From assembly GCA_965279475.1 (NCBI GenBank), contig CBDIIA010000003.1:2046001-2110000 (forward strand): DNA of 64,000 bases. The letters run 5' to 3'. The notes beneath the pieces are model-generated. The model did no database searches. It was not told the origin of the DNA and saw nothing but the letters and a program-made list of their open reading frames with translations. Numbering within the stretch: position 1 is the stretch's first letter; every line of letters begins with the position of its first letter. The position numbers and the translations under genes were made by a program. This DNA comes from Pseudorhodoferax sp965279475. Lineage in GTDB: Bacteria > Pseudomonadota > Gammaproteobacteria > Burkholderiales > Burkholderiaceae_C. Positions 8,856 to 18,070 of this stretch are shown in pieces.

Positions 8856-10214
8856 TCAGGCTGAAGATATCAGCGCCAACGCCTGTTCCGCTCGCAATTG
8901 CTGATGGGGAGGAAGTACCGCCAGATCCAGGCACCGCTGCAAATGTTCGCGGGCCCACTCGTTCCGCCGCCGATCTCTGCAGTCGGCCGACAACGCCGCT
9001 TTCGAGCAGATATACAGCGTCATGGCCCGAGTCATCGGTCGGGCCGATCTTGCAAGGTGCAAGATCGATGAAAACTTATCGATCCCGCCGGCTCGGTAGA
9101 ACAGCGTCCGTGCGTTGCCGGGGGAGGCAATCTCGGCCCACTTGGGCCGTCGGCGGAACTGTGGGAGGACGTTGACCTCGCAAACGTTGGAGCGTAGCAG
9201 CTTGCGGCTCGTGACGTCCAACTCCGCCCACACCTGATGAAGGCCGGCAGCCTTGAATGTATAGCCGCCTGCTTGCCCGAAAAGCGGTAGATCTCGGACG
9301 AACGGATTTCCGGCAGCTATCTCGATGGATGACGCCTGGGAGCAAAACCTCAAGGGTGAGCGATATAGGCGTACGCTTCCGTCAGGATCCCGAATCATGA
9401 CCCGGAACCGCTTGTACCCCGGATCGACCTCCGCAGGGACCACGGCTGCTGAAGGCCCGACCACGCTCAGCCTGATGTTGAGCATGACCGGCTCGATCGG
9501 CCAAAACTCGTCGCTGCTGGTGCTCACGGCCAGCGCAAGTGGGCCGCTGGAGCCAGGTTTTGCCTCACTCTTGTCCTTGTATCCAAAGTCGCGGAAGATC
9601 GATCCGCCTGGCATTACATTCCCATCCGTGGCGCACCTCATGAGCCAATTCGTTTGAGTAGGGCCGAAGAAATAGGCACCGTTGTCATAGGCGGTGGAAC
9701 CTGTGCTGCTAGCCATGAACGTCAACGGCGATATCTGGTGGATCAGGTTGAAGACGTGCCCGACCTCATGCACGCCGGTGAACGCCACTTGTCGATCAAA
9801 CTCAGCGCCGATTCGGGCCGCCGCAATGGCCCCCAGGAATACGACGCAGCCCTGCCGGGGAACCTGCGTGAACATGTCGACGGCCTGGTCCTCGGGGGTT
9901 CGGAAACCCAGGTCAAACATGAGACCGAAAATGCTCGGCTCCGGCTGATAGCTGTGCGCGAACAGCAGCCCGATGTTCTGCACCGGGAACTGCGTCGTGT
10001 TGCCAAGCACCTGTGCCAGCGCCTGATGCAGGCGCAGCGGCGCCACGGCCTGCCCTTGCGCTACAGGCTGCGGCACTGTGGATAGCGCTGAGGGCAGCAA
10101 CTGGATGACATTTGCCGACCCTCGCGCGATATGCCCAGCGACATAGTTGCCCAGAGGGTCCAGCCCGGTGTACCCAGCGTTGACGGCACCAAGCCGTAGG
10201 CCGTAAGAAATCAC
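8856..10214 (-). CDS. Putative zincin (metzincin-like) metalloprotease, last gene of a three-gene cargo operon
   Basis: The 452-residue protein contains HEVGHVFNLIH at residues 149-159. This is an extended zinc site, HExxHxxNxxH, with zinc ligands H149, H153 and H159 and catalytic E150. Metzincins usually have Gly where this has Asn-156. A Met follows eight residues after the third His (M167), where a Met-turn could lie. Residues 230-350 look like a beta-rich domain, and the C-terminal 90 residues are helical. No signal peptide or membrane segment is evident, which is odd beside two lipoproteins. It starts with GTG inside the stop of the upstream gene (GTGA), so it is translationally coupled. 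The family is unknown to me; the zinc motif is directly visible. Confidence 0.7.
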   Translation of the reverse strand: MISYGLRLGAVNAGYTGLDPLGNYVAGHIARGSANVIQLLPSALSTVPQPVAQGQAVAPLRLHQALAQVLGNTTQFPVQNIGLLFAHSYQPEPSIFGLMFDLGFRTPEDQAVDMFTQVPRQGCVVFLGAIAAARIGAEFDRQVAFTGVHEVGHVFNLIHQISPLTFMASSTGSTAYDNGAYFFGPTQTNWLMRCATDGNVMPGGSIFRDFGYKDKSEAKPGSSGPLALAVSTSSDEFWPIEPVMLNIRLSVVGPSAAVVPAEVDPGYKRFRVMIRDPDGSVRLYRSPLRFCSQASSIEIAAGNPFVRDLPLFGQAGGYTFKAAGLHQVWAELDVTSRKLLRSNVCEVNVLPQFRRRPKWAEIASPGNARTLFYRAGGIDKFSSILHLARSARPMTRAMTLYICSKAALSADCRDRRRNEWAREHLQRCLDLAVLPPHQQLRAEQALALISSA

Positions 10215-11350
10215 TTGACCGTGAATTTCAGTTGCGCCGACTTGTCCTTGTCGTAGACGACCACCAGCGTGTAGTCGCCCAGAGGCAGCGCGGGCGAGAA
10301 GGTGGCCTTGTACTGCTTGTCTTCGGCTCCCTTCTTATAGGCCACCTTGGACTTGTCGTAGGCCTCGTTTCCCTTGTTCAAAGTCACCACACCACCGTTG
10401 ACGATCTCGATGGCAGCGGATGCCAAGAAGTCGACGACCGTTGTTCCAGCGGCTTTACTCACATTCTTCGCGGTGAGAGTGGCTGCCGCGCTAGCGGATG
10501 GCGAAGTCGCCTTGGCCAGCGTACCGGAAGTTTCGAAGACGCGCTGGATGTCGACCTGCACCAGAGAGACCGAGTTCGCCGTCTGCACAAGCTTGAATAG
10601 CACTGGTCCCATGGCCTTACCAATGCCCTGCTGGGCCCCGCCATCGTCCTTCGCGCCGCCGCTGCTGGCAAGCACGTCTTGTAGGCGGGACCGCATCAGA
10701 GCGAGTGTTGCATCCGCTTTCTCCTTCGCGAGCAGGGCCGCCAACTTCACCTCGTCCTTTGCGCCCTTCCCCGCGCCCGACTCGTAGAAGCTGAACTCGG
10801 CCGCGGCAGTTGTTTGTGTGGCCTCCGCGTCGGCCACTGCCTTTTGCGCAGCCGCCAGCTTGGTGTTGAAGGCCGTCTCGTCCGCTGCAGCCTTGGTCTT
10901 GGCCGCTTGTTCGACGGCTTTCTGGGCAGTCGCCTCAGCCGTCTTGTTTGCCGCATTCACATCGCCAACGACGCTAGCCAGCTTGCTTGCGACCTCGTTC
11001 GCCGTGCCGTCAAAGCTGGCAGACGTCAGAAACCCGTTCTCGGTCGCGATCGTCATCTTGTAGGTGGCCAAGAGCGACTTAGGCGATACAACGTATTCAT
11101 TGTTCCGGTCGGGCAGGAATACCCAGTCGTAGGTCGCAGTGCCATCGGCCTTGGGCTTGACCAGCAGGTAGGGCTCCGGCATCGAGTACCTAAAGCCCTT
11201 CTGGGTCGATGCCGGCACTTCGCCAGGCTTCTCGGGGTCAGGCGAGGGTTGCTTGAACTTCTCCACATCAACCCAGGTCACGCATCCTTGGACACTGAGC
11301 GTCAGCAGGGCACAGGCAACGTAGCTACTTATGGTTGGGAGCAGTTTCAT
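10211..11350 (-). CDS. Putative lipoprotein with coiled-coil segment, middle gene of the protease operon
   Basis: The 379-residue protein has a lipoprotein signal peptide with lipobox VQGC (Cys-23). Residues about 50-120 form a domain (GFRY, PYLLV, LPD, NGFLTSA, NEV) that is clearly repeated in the neighbouring lipoprotein at 11347-11877. An Ala/Lys/Thr-rich stretch (about residues 130-185) looks like a coiled coil. The C-terminus (GDYTLVVVYDKDK) resembles a small beta-sandwich strand pair. The start overlaps the upstream stop as ATGA, and its own stop overlaps the protease start. I do not recognise a named family. An envelope-anchored partner of the protease is an inference from the operon. 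Confidence 0.75.
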   Translation of the reverse strand: MKLLPTISSYVACALLTLSVQGCVTWVDVEKFKQPSPDPEKPGEVPASTQKGFRYSMPEPYLLVKPKADGTATYDWVFLPDRNNEYVVSPKSLLATYKMTIATENGFLTSASFDGTANEVASKLASVVGDVNAANKTAEATAQKAVEQAAKTKAAADETAFNTKLAAAQKAVADAEATQTTAAAEFSFYESGAGKGAKDEVKLAALLAKEKADATLALMRSRLQDVLASSGGAKDDGGAQQGIGKAMGPVLFKLVQTANSVSLVQVDIQRVFETSGTLAKATSPSASAAATLTAKNVSKAAGTTVVDFLASAAIEIVNGGVVTLNKGNEAYDKSKVAYKKGAEDKQYKATFSPALPLGDYTLVVVYDKDKSAQLKFTVK

Positions 11351-11877
11351 TGCTGCTCTCCCTTCTTGGGAACCGCAAGGATGACGGCGTCTGTGGTGCC
11401 ATCCGTGCCCTTCGCAGCACCTCCTACGAGGCTGATCTTGCCCTCTTCGATGACGATCTTGTAGACGTAGGGAACGGGAACCCTGCCCGGAGGCGCTTGT
11501 GCAGGCCCGTCCGCGGCAGCCGCCACTAGTACCTTGCTGAGGGCCGTCAGCGACGCCGTGACCACTTCCGTCTCATTAGCCTTGATCGTTGCGCTTGTCA
11601 GCACGCCGTTGGCGAAGTCCAACTTCGATTCGTTACTGGCGAAGATGGCGAATGGCCGCGCAGACATCTTCTGTGTCGTATCGGGAAGCCACTTGATCTC
11701 ACCCGAGAGTCCGCCCTGCCCGTCCGATCGGACAAAGAGGAAGGGGGCCGTCTGCCAGTAGCGGAAGCCGCGTGCCTTTGTGTCCGCACTGGGTGATGTC
11801 CCCAGCGAATGCACAGCAACGCCGGCGCAGCCACTGCAGAGGTAAGCCGCTGCGATGACCATGGCTATGTTTCGCAT
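11347..11877 (-). CDS. Putative small lipoprotein, first gene of the protease operon
   Basis: The 176-residue protein begins with a short signal peptide and lipobox CSGC (Cys-17). Its central domain (GFRY, PFLFV, LPD, NGVLTSA, ETEV) parallels residues 50-120 of the next protein. A later VYKIV...ISLV segment matches a LFKLV...VSLV segment there, so the two lipoproteins are probably paralogues and this is the minimal form. A good ribosome-binding site (GGAGAG) lies upstream of the ATG. It is the first gene of the minus-strand operon and overlaps the second by 4 bases. The function is unknown. Confidence 0.75.
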   Translation of the reverse strand: MRNIAMVIAAAYLCSGCAGVAVHSLGTSPSADTKARGFRYWQTAPFLFVRSDGQGGLSGEIKWLPDTTQKMSARPFAIFASNESKLDFANGVLTSATIKANETEVVTASLTALSKVLVAAAADGPAQAPPGRVPVPYVYKIVIEEGKISLVGGAAKGTDGTTDAVILAVPKKGEQQ

Positions 11878-12083
11878 AAAGGCGCTCTCCAGGTTTTAGG
11901 TTCATCTACTCACGGTTAACATCCATCAAGTGTTACCGAATATGAATCGCTTTACCAGCGATCAACGCCAAGGACGACATCGACTTGCGCGGATCATCCG
12001 CACAATTGAGTAGGCGACCAGCCATTCTGTCTCTGAATCGCCCCGGATTTTGTGGAGGCTCAACACTCTGAGAGGATTGAGCC

Positions 12084-12407
12084 ATGAAGAAGTCGAACAA
12101 GTTCTCACCCGAGGTGCGTGAGCGCGCAGTGAGGATGGTGCAAGAGCACCGTGGGGAATACCCGTCGCTGTGGGCGGCGATCGAGTCGATTGCACCGAAG
12201 ATCGGCTGCGTGCCGCAGACGCTGAACGAATGGGTCAAGCGTGATGAGGTCGACAACGGCGTTCGAGAAGGCGTGACGACCAGCGAGTCCCAGCGGATGA
12301 AGGAGCTCGAACGCGAGGTCAAGGAACTGCGCCGAGCCAACGAGATCCTGAAGCTGGCGAGCGCGTTTTTCGCCCAGGCGGAGCTCGACCGCCGGCTGAA
12401 GTCCTGA
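12084..12407 (+). CDS. IS3-family transposase OrfA
   Basis: The 107-residue protein begins with the HTH_8-type DNA-binding region typical of IS3 OrfA (FSPEVRERAVRMV, then a helix-turn-helix). It ends in a leucine-zipper-like helix (ELEREVKELRRANEILKLA) used for multimerisation. A TTTTTC run at 12366-12371 near its end is a plausible slippage site for fusing OrfA to OrfB by a -1 frameshift. The downstream OrfB frame is indeed in the -1 phase and open across this point. Confidence 0.93.
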   Translation: MKKSNKFSPEVRERAVRMVQEHRGEYPSLWAAIESIAPKIGCVPQTLNEWVKRDEVDNGVREGVTTSESQRMKELEREVKELRRANEILKLASAFFAQAELDRRLKS

Positions 12408-12463
12408 GGGATTTCATCGACAGGCATCGTGCCACCTTCGGGGTCGAGCCGATCTGCAGGGTC

Positions 12464-13315
12464 TTGCAGGTCGCCCCGTCGGGCTACCGGCGGCACGCGG
12501 CGCTGCTGCGCGAGCCGCATAAGCGCTGCGCCAGAGCACTCCGCGACGATGTCCTCATTCCGGCGATACAGCGCGTCTGGCAGGCCAACATGCAGGTCTA
12601 TGGGGCCGACAAGGTCTGGAGGCAACTGGCGCGCGAGGGCACGACGGTGGCCCGCTGCACGGTCGAGCGGCTGATGCGGCGCCTGGGGCTGAGAGGTGTG
12701 ATGCGCGGCAAGGTGGTGAAGACCACGATCAGCAACTCCAGAGCACCATGCCCGCTGGATCGGGTCAACCGGCAGTTCCGAGCGCAGCGCCCGAACCAGC
12801 TGTGGGTCTCGGATTTCACGTACGTGTCGACATGGCAGGGCTGGCTGTACGTCGCCTTCGTGATCGATGTGTTCGCCCGACGCATCGTGGGCTGGCGGGT
12901 CAGCAGCTCGATGCGCACGGACTTCGTGCTCGATGCTTTGGAGCAAGCGCTGTACGACCGTCAACCCGAACGCGACGGCAGCTTGATTTGTCACTCCGAT
13001 CGTGGCTCGCAATACGTCAGCATCCGGTACACGGAACGACTGGGCGAGGCTGGCATTGAGCCATCAGTGGGCAGCAAAGGCGACTCCTATGACAACGCCC
13101 TGGCCGAGACGATCAACGGCCTCTACAAGGCCGAGCTGATCCATCGCCGGGCGCCGTGGAAGACCAAGGAGTCGGTGGAGTTCGCGACGCTCGAATGGGT
13201 GTCCTGGTTCAACCACCATCGCCTGCTCGAACCCATCGGCTACATCCCGCCTGCAGAAGCTGAGGCAAACTATTACCGGCAACTCGCCAGTCAGTCCGCC
13301 AAGACGGCGGCATGA
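12464..13315 (+). CDS. IS3-family transposase OrfB (DDE integrase core)
   Basis: OrfB carries the rve integrase core with the DDE triad in recognisable contexts: SDFTYV (first Asp), CHSDRGSQY (second Asp) and ETINGLYKAELI (Glu). Coordinates start at a TTG codon, but the frame is open further upstream and reads RDFIDRHRATFGVEPICRVL. The real product is therefore probably an OrfAB fusion made by -1 frameshifting in the 3' part of orfA. No stop or frameshift interrupts the core, so the element could be active. Confidence 0.93.
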   Translation: MQVAPSGYRRHAALLREPHKRCARALRDDVLIPAIQRVWQANMQVYGADKVWRQLAREGTTVARCTVERLMRRLGLRGVMRGKVVKTTISNSRAPCPLDRVNRQFRAQRPNQLWVSDFTYVSTWQGWLYVAFVIDVFARRIVGWRVSSSMRTDFVLDALEQALYDRQPERDGSLICHSDRGSQYVSIRYTERLGEAGIEPSVGSKGDSYDNALAETINGLYKAELIHRRAPWKTKESVEFATLEWVSWFNHHRLLEPIGYIPPAEAEANYYRQLASQSAKTAA

Positions 13316-13594
13316 CTTAAACCAACTGGCCTCCATGAAAGCCGGGGCGATTCACTCGGCTGATCCGTTGGCCTTTCGACTACCTAAAAGCTGCCGCCCG
13401 AAACCGGCAGGTCCTGGCCGGCTGAAGTTCGCAGCCGGTGCTTGAGAGCCGGCTTACTGACTGCAAGCCGTCATTTCTTGAAGTGCAGATTCGATCAGAC
13501 CCTCTCCGCTACGCCCCAATGAGTTGTGCCGATCGCTGTCGATAGTCACCATGACTTCCCATGCGCACAGACCTAGACCTACTGGGAATCATCG

Positions 13595-13981
13595 ATGCAA
13601 ACTCGCATGCAACACGTCACTGACAATAGTGAGCCAACGCCGCCGAGGGCGCGCCCCCCGCATCCAGGCACGGATGGCTACGAGAACCTGCCGCAATTTC
13701 CCGCAATGTTTCCATTGCCTTTCCGTCGAACCATCCGCCGCCAGGATCTGCACCAGATCGTTCCTCTGGCAGAGACGACGATCTACGAAATGGAGCAGCG
13801 CGGCGAATTTCCGCGTCGATTCAACCTGACAACACGCTGTGTCGTGTGGGATCTGGAGGAGATCGAACGCTGGATTGAGGCTCGCAAACAAGCTTCTCGG
13901 TCCGGCGACATCGCCAAGTCGACCGGACCCGACGTCAGGCGGCGGAAGATTCGCCCCGTGCGCGACATCGCTAACCGATAG
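13595..13981 (+). CDS. AlpA-like regulator/excisionase
   Basis: The 128-residue protein has an AlpA/MerR-like winged helix-turn-helix (about residues 50-95: PLAETTIYEMEQRGEFPRR, then VVWDLEEIERWIEAR). This is the signature of AlpA regulators that activate or assist excision of P4-type islands. Its N-terminal 45 residues are a Pro-rich extension longer than usual. It lies convergent to the HTH gene of the putative toxin-antitoxin pair, with 8 bases between the stops. A role as excisionase for the nearby integrase is inferred from family and position. The 240 bases between the IS and this gene (13355-13594) hold no recognisable gene. Confidence 0.85.
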   Translation: MQTRMQHVTDNSEPTPPRARPPHPGTDGYENLPQFPAMFPLPFRRTIRRQDLHQIVPLAETTIYEMEQRGEFPRRFNLTTRCVVWDLEEIERWIEARKQASRSGDIAKSTGPDVRRRKIRPVRDIANR

Positions 13982-13989
13982 CGACCTTT

Positions 13990-14514
13990 TCAGGCGATCA
14001 ACAGCTTCAGGTCGCGGGCCCCGGCGACAGGCAGTCGGTGGACTTCCTTGGTCAAATTCACTTCCAACGTCGCACGCGCCGTCTCCAGCATCGTCGGCTC
14101 AAGGGCGTAGCCGCCCTTCTCTTCCAACCAGCCCAGCACTTCAGCCAGGTGCCAGATCGAGGCGCTGCCCTCGTGGACCGGCGCAGGAAAGGTGGTGGCG
14201 TGGGAGAGCATCAGCTTGCGCATCGCCTGACGCGATACGCCGACCAGTTCGGCGACGTCGGTCAGACCAACGAAATCCGGTACCGCCTCCACCAGCTTAG
14301 CCAAGGGAACGGCACGTCTCACGTTGGCCAGCGCACTGCGCACGGCGGATTGCGCGCTTTCGGCTTCGCGGGTGAACTCCAGCGCCAAGCGGCCCGGCTG
14401 CCCGAGGCCCACCAGGGCGTCGTCGCAACCGGCCTCCCCCAAACGCTCGACCAGTGCATCGGCATCGCTGTCCTGTTCGGCAAGCTGGTACTTCAAGGTG
14501 AATGTGTATTCCAT
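13990..14514 (-). CDS. HTH protein, putative antitoxin/autorepressor paired with a HicA-like protein
   Basis: The 174-residue protein has an N-terminal domain of about 75 residues (EYTFTLKYQL, then GEAGCDDALVGLGQPGRLALEFTREA) that I cannot name. A helix-turn-helix follows at about residues 84-103 (TDVAELVGVSRQAMRKLM). It begins 3 bases after the stop of the HicA-like gene, so the two are co-translated. A cytoplasmic DNA-binding antitoxin that represses its own promoter would explain the perfect inverted repeat over that promoter (14820-14847). HicB antitoxins also pair a small alpha/beta domain with a DNA-binding domain, but direct homology to HicB is not established. Confidence 0.6.
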   Translation of the reverse strand: MEYTFTLKYQLAEQDSDADALVERLGEAGCDDALVGLGQPGRLALEFTREAESAQSAVRSALANVRRAVPLAKLVEAVPDFVGLTDVAELVGVSRQAMRKLMLSHATTFPAPVHEGSASIWHLAEVLGWLEEKGGYALEPTMLETARATLEVNLTKEVHRLPVAGARDLKLLIA

Positions 14515-14517
14515 GCG

Positions 14518-14793
14518 TCATTCCTCAGATGAAGAGCCAGGTTCGTTTTCTTGCTTGTGCGTCGTGCAGTTGTCCACGACGCGCCGCAGCGCTCGGGCAT
14601 GGTTGCCGGGGTTCTTCGGCGTGCTCCACACGCTGGTGATGCAGAACTCGCCGCAGCGGCACTCGTCGTCGTTGTAGGGGCAGTAGATCCTGCCCCAGGC
14701 GTGGCTGCCGCCGACCGTGATGCGCCAACCTTGCGTTTCAGCATGCTGGAGCGCCTCTTCGACCTCCTTCTTCGGATGCGAGGGACGGGCCAT
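14518..14793 (-). CDS. HicA-like small protein, putative toxin with Cys cluster
   Basis: The 91-residue protein has the pattern of HicA mRNA interferases. A helix (KKEVEEALQHAETQGW, residues 8-23) leads into a short loop with GGSH (residues 28-31) and then a beta-strand, and H31 sits where HicA has its catalytic His. It differs from classical HicA in a Cys cluster (C38, C45, C47, C51) that could bind a metal, and in a C-terminal helix of about 35 residues. It is the first gene of a two-gene unit with the HTH protein. The predicted -10 box is only about 12 bases from the ATG, so the transcript would be nearly leaderless unless the promoter lies elsewhere. Toxin activity is inferred. Confidence 0.55.
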   Translation of the reverse strand: MARPSHPKKEVEEALQHAETQGWRITVGGSHAWGRIYCPYNDDECRCGEFCITSVWSTPKNPGNHARALRRVVDNCTTHKQENEPGSSSEE

Positions 14794-14804
14794 TCATGGT
14801 CTCC

Positions 14805-14847
14805 AGTATGGGGATGAATTGCATGGTTGTCAACTGACAACCATGCA
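14805..14847 (-). promoter_or_regulatory. Promoter inside a perfect 13-bp inverted repeat, putative TA operator
   Basis: The arms TGCATGGTTGTCA (14820-14832) and TGACAACCATGCA (14835-14847) are perfect inverted repeats with a 2-base spacer. On the minus strand a consensus -35 box TTGACA (14828-14833) lies within the repeat. Exactly 17 bases separate it from CATACT (14805-14810), a 4/6 match to the -10 box. Binding of a repressor dimer here would block the promoter of the HicA-like/HTH pair. Confidence 0.7.
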
Positions 14848-14854
14848 GATCTGC

Positions 14855-16111
14855 TCAGACCGATGCGCTCAGCATTGGCACGACCGTGTTACTCGGCAAC
14901 AGTGCCGGCGCATAGGCGCCGCCCTCCACCCAGGCATCGATCATGTTGGCCCACTCCTGCAGCATGTGGCGCCGCGGCTCGGCATACTCGGCCTTGTTGT
15001 AGACCGCGCGCGAGGAGCGGCCGTCTTCATGGGCAAGGCATTTTTCGATCCAGTCGCCGTTGAAGCCGACTTCGTTCAGCAGCGTCGAGCCCGTACGACG
15101 CAGGTCGTGGACGGTGAACGGTTCCAGTGGAAGACCTGCAGCCTTGGCCCGCTGGGACACGATCTGGGTCACCCGGTTGAGCGTCGCCTTCGACATGCAG
15201 CGGTCCGGGTCGTAACGCGAAGGCAGGATGAACTTGGACCCCGCCGCGCAGGTGTGCAGCGCGACGTAGATATCCACGGCCTGGCGCGACAGATAGACGA
15301 CGTGTGGATTGCGCCCCTTCATCCGCGACTTCGGGATCGTCCAGGTTGCGTTCTCAAAATCGATCTCGGCCCACGTCGCTTCGATGAGTTCGCTCTTGCG
15401 AACCAGCGTCAACAGAATCAGACGCAGCGCCAACCGGATGGTCGGGTACGTGGCCACCGACTCCATCTGCCGACACATCAGACGGATCTCCATCGGCGAA
15501 AGTGATCGATCCTTCGGCACGAAGGTCGCGATCGAAGCGGCCCCCACGCCGTCGGCCGGGTTGTCCACCTTTTCCCCGTGCAGGATGGCGAACGCATAGA
15601 CCTGCTTCACGATGTCCCGGACGTGGACGGCGGTGGCGGGCGCTCCCCGGGCCTTCACCTTGTTGCACAGGGCTCGAAGGTCATCGGCGCCGATTTCGGT
15701 GAGTAGTCGGCTCTTGAACGCCGGCAGGATGTCGCGATCGACGATGCTCTTGCGCATCGCGCGGGTGGTATCGGCCATCCTGGCATCGGTCAACCAGCGG
15801 CCGGTCATATCGCCGAAGGTCTTGGCAGCGGTCAGGCGCCGCTTCTCGCGCTGTTTTTCGTGGGCGGGAGATTCGCCACGGGCGACGGCACGTTTGGCGT
15901 CCAGCAGCTTTTCGCGCGCCATAGCGAGCGATATGCCGGCCGGGCCATACCGGCCCAGAGTGAGTGTCTCCCGGCGGCCATTGAGACGGTAGTCGTAACG
16001 GAAAGCGATGGTGCCTGCCGTCGATACCGTCACGTACATGCCGTCACGGTCAGAAGCCTTGTACGGCGCGGCTTTGGGCTTGAGGTTGCGTAGCGCAGTG
16101 TCGGTCAGCAT
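14855..16111 (-). CDS. int: Tyrosine recombinase, P4-type integrase
   Basis: The 418-residue protein has the N-terminal arm-binding domain of P4-like integrases (DUF4102, residues 1-90: TDTALRNLKPKAAPYKASD). A SAM-like core-binding domain and the tyrosine-recombinase catalytic domain follow. Catalytic residues are visible: R238 (VRKSE), H335 and R338 (HDLRR), H361 (LAHED) and the nucleophile Y371 (AVYNKAEY). It would integrate and excise the island at the 3' end of guaA. Its start is about 300 bases from guaA, and the gap holds several repeats (see 16134-16399). The gene is complete, so the element may still move if transfer functions are intact. Confidence 0.95.
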   Translation of the reverse strand: MLTDTALRNLKPKAAPYKASDRDGMYVTVSTAGTIAFRYDYRLNGRRETLTLGRYGPAGISLAMAREKLLDAKRAVARGESPAHEKQREKRRLTAAKTFGDMTGRWLTDARMADTTRAMRKSIVDRDILPAFKSRLLTEIGADDLRALCNKVKARGAPATAVHVRDIVKQVYAFAILHGEKVDNPADGVGAASIATFVPKDRSLSPMEIRLMCRQMESVATYPTIRLALRLILLTLVRKSELIEATWAEIDFENATWTIPKSRMKGRNPHVVYLSRQAVDIYVALHTCAAGSKFILPSRYDPDRCMSKATLNRVTQIVSQRAKAAGLPLEPFTVHDLRRTGSTLLNEVGFNGDWIEKCLAHEDGRSSRAVYNKAEYAEPRRHMLQEWANMIDAWVEGGAYAPALLPSNTVVPMLSASV

Positions 16112-16133
16112 CGAGGATTTACCTCCTGGTTAT

Positions 16134-16282
16134 GACGGTTTTTACCGTCAGGGGTCAGGAGACCTGAAGATGCCTTGGAACCCGCATGAAACCTAGCTTT
16201 TCAGCGAGCTTTTTACCGTCCAGACCGAGAAAGACTGGATAGTAAACAAGCGGGTCTGAATCCGGGCTAGGCTCTTACCGTC
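16134..16282. repeat. Three TTACCGTC direct repeats upstream of the integrase
   Basis: TTACCGTC occurs at 16142-16149, 16213-16220 and 16275-16282, spaced about 71 and 62 bases. The first copy is also half of a palindrome, GACGGTTTTTACCGTC (16134-16149). A variant, TTTACCGCC, follows the third. Their position between the integrase start and guaA suits arm-type integrase sites or operators for an AlpA-like protein. Which of these applies cannot be told from the sequence. Confidence 0.55.
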
Positions 16283-16311
16283 AGCTTTACCGCCAAACCG
16301 TTTCGCTGGTC

Positions 16312-16410
16312 GGCGATAGCCACCGATAGCCTTCGAGACGTAAATCCTTTTGAATCAACGACTTACGAAGACTTTTCGATTGCTGGCGATAGTCCCCGAA
16401 GGACCCGATT

Positions 16411-16425
<15 letters not shown>
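16312..16425. other. Putative attachment region at the 3' end of guaA
   Basis: Two similar 15-mers, GGCGATAGCCACCGA (16312-16326) and GGCGATAGTCCCCGA (16385-16399), differ at two positions and lie just outside the guaA stop codon (16411-16413). The core crossover site is most likely in the last codons of guaA (16411-16425), as in other guaA-integrated islands, because such elements restore the gene end on integration. Confirmation needs the other junction, which lies outside the window. Confidence 0.5.
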
Positions 16426-18057
<1,632 letters not shown>

Positions 18058-18070
18058 GGTCTTCAATGCG

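Larger units (their letters stand above)
12034..13354 (+). mobile_element. IS3-family insertion sequence, complete
   Basis: The ends are inverted repeats. The left end begins TGAATCGCCCCGG and continues with a TTGTGGAGGC-type inner part. The right end, read inward on the other strand, begins TGAATCGCCCCGG and continues with CATGGAGGC. The first 13 bases match perfectly. A 3-bp direct repeat CTC flanks the element (12031-12033 and 13355-13357), as expected for IS3-family target duplication. At 1321 bp with two overlapping transposase frames it is full size and probably young. It separates the protease operon promoter region from the AlpA-like gene. Confidence 0.93.
1..16410. mobile_element. 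Right-hand part of an integrative conjugative element at guaA
   Basis: This block joins a trb conjugation operon (10-8510), cargo genes (8856-11877), an IS3-family element, an AlpA-like regulator, a HicA-like/HTH pair and a P4-type tyrosine integrase whose 5' end faces the 3' end of guaA. The 3' end of guaA is a known target for genomic islands, and an integrase next to it with a conjugation operon behind it is the usual layout. The element continues left of the window: trbB, the relaxase and the coupling protein are not seen. I could not find a second copy of the guaA 3' end inside the window, so the far boundary is unknown. The trb and integrase blocks could belong to two adjacent elements. 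Confidence 0.75.

Noticed and set aside
1..16410. A second copy of the guaA 3' end marking the other island boundary
   Set aside because: I scanned by eye for the last bases of guaA (CCCACTCAATCG) to the left and found none; the boundary is probably outside the window.
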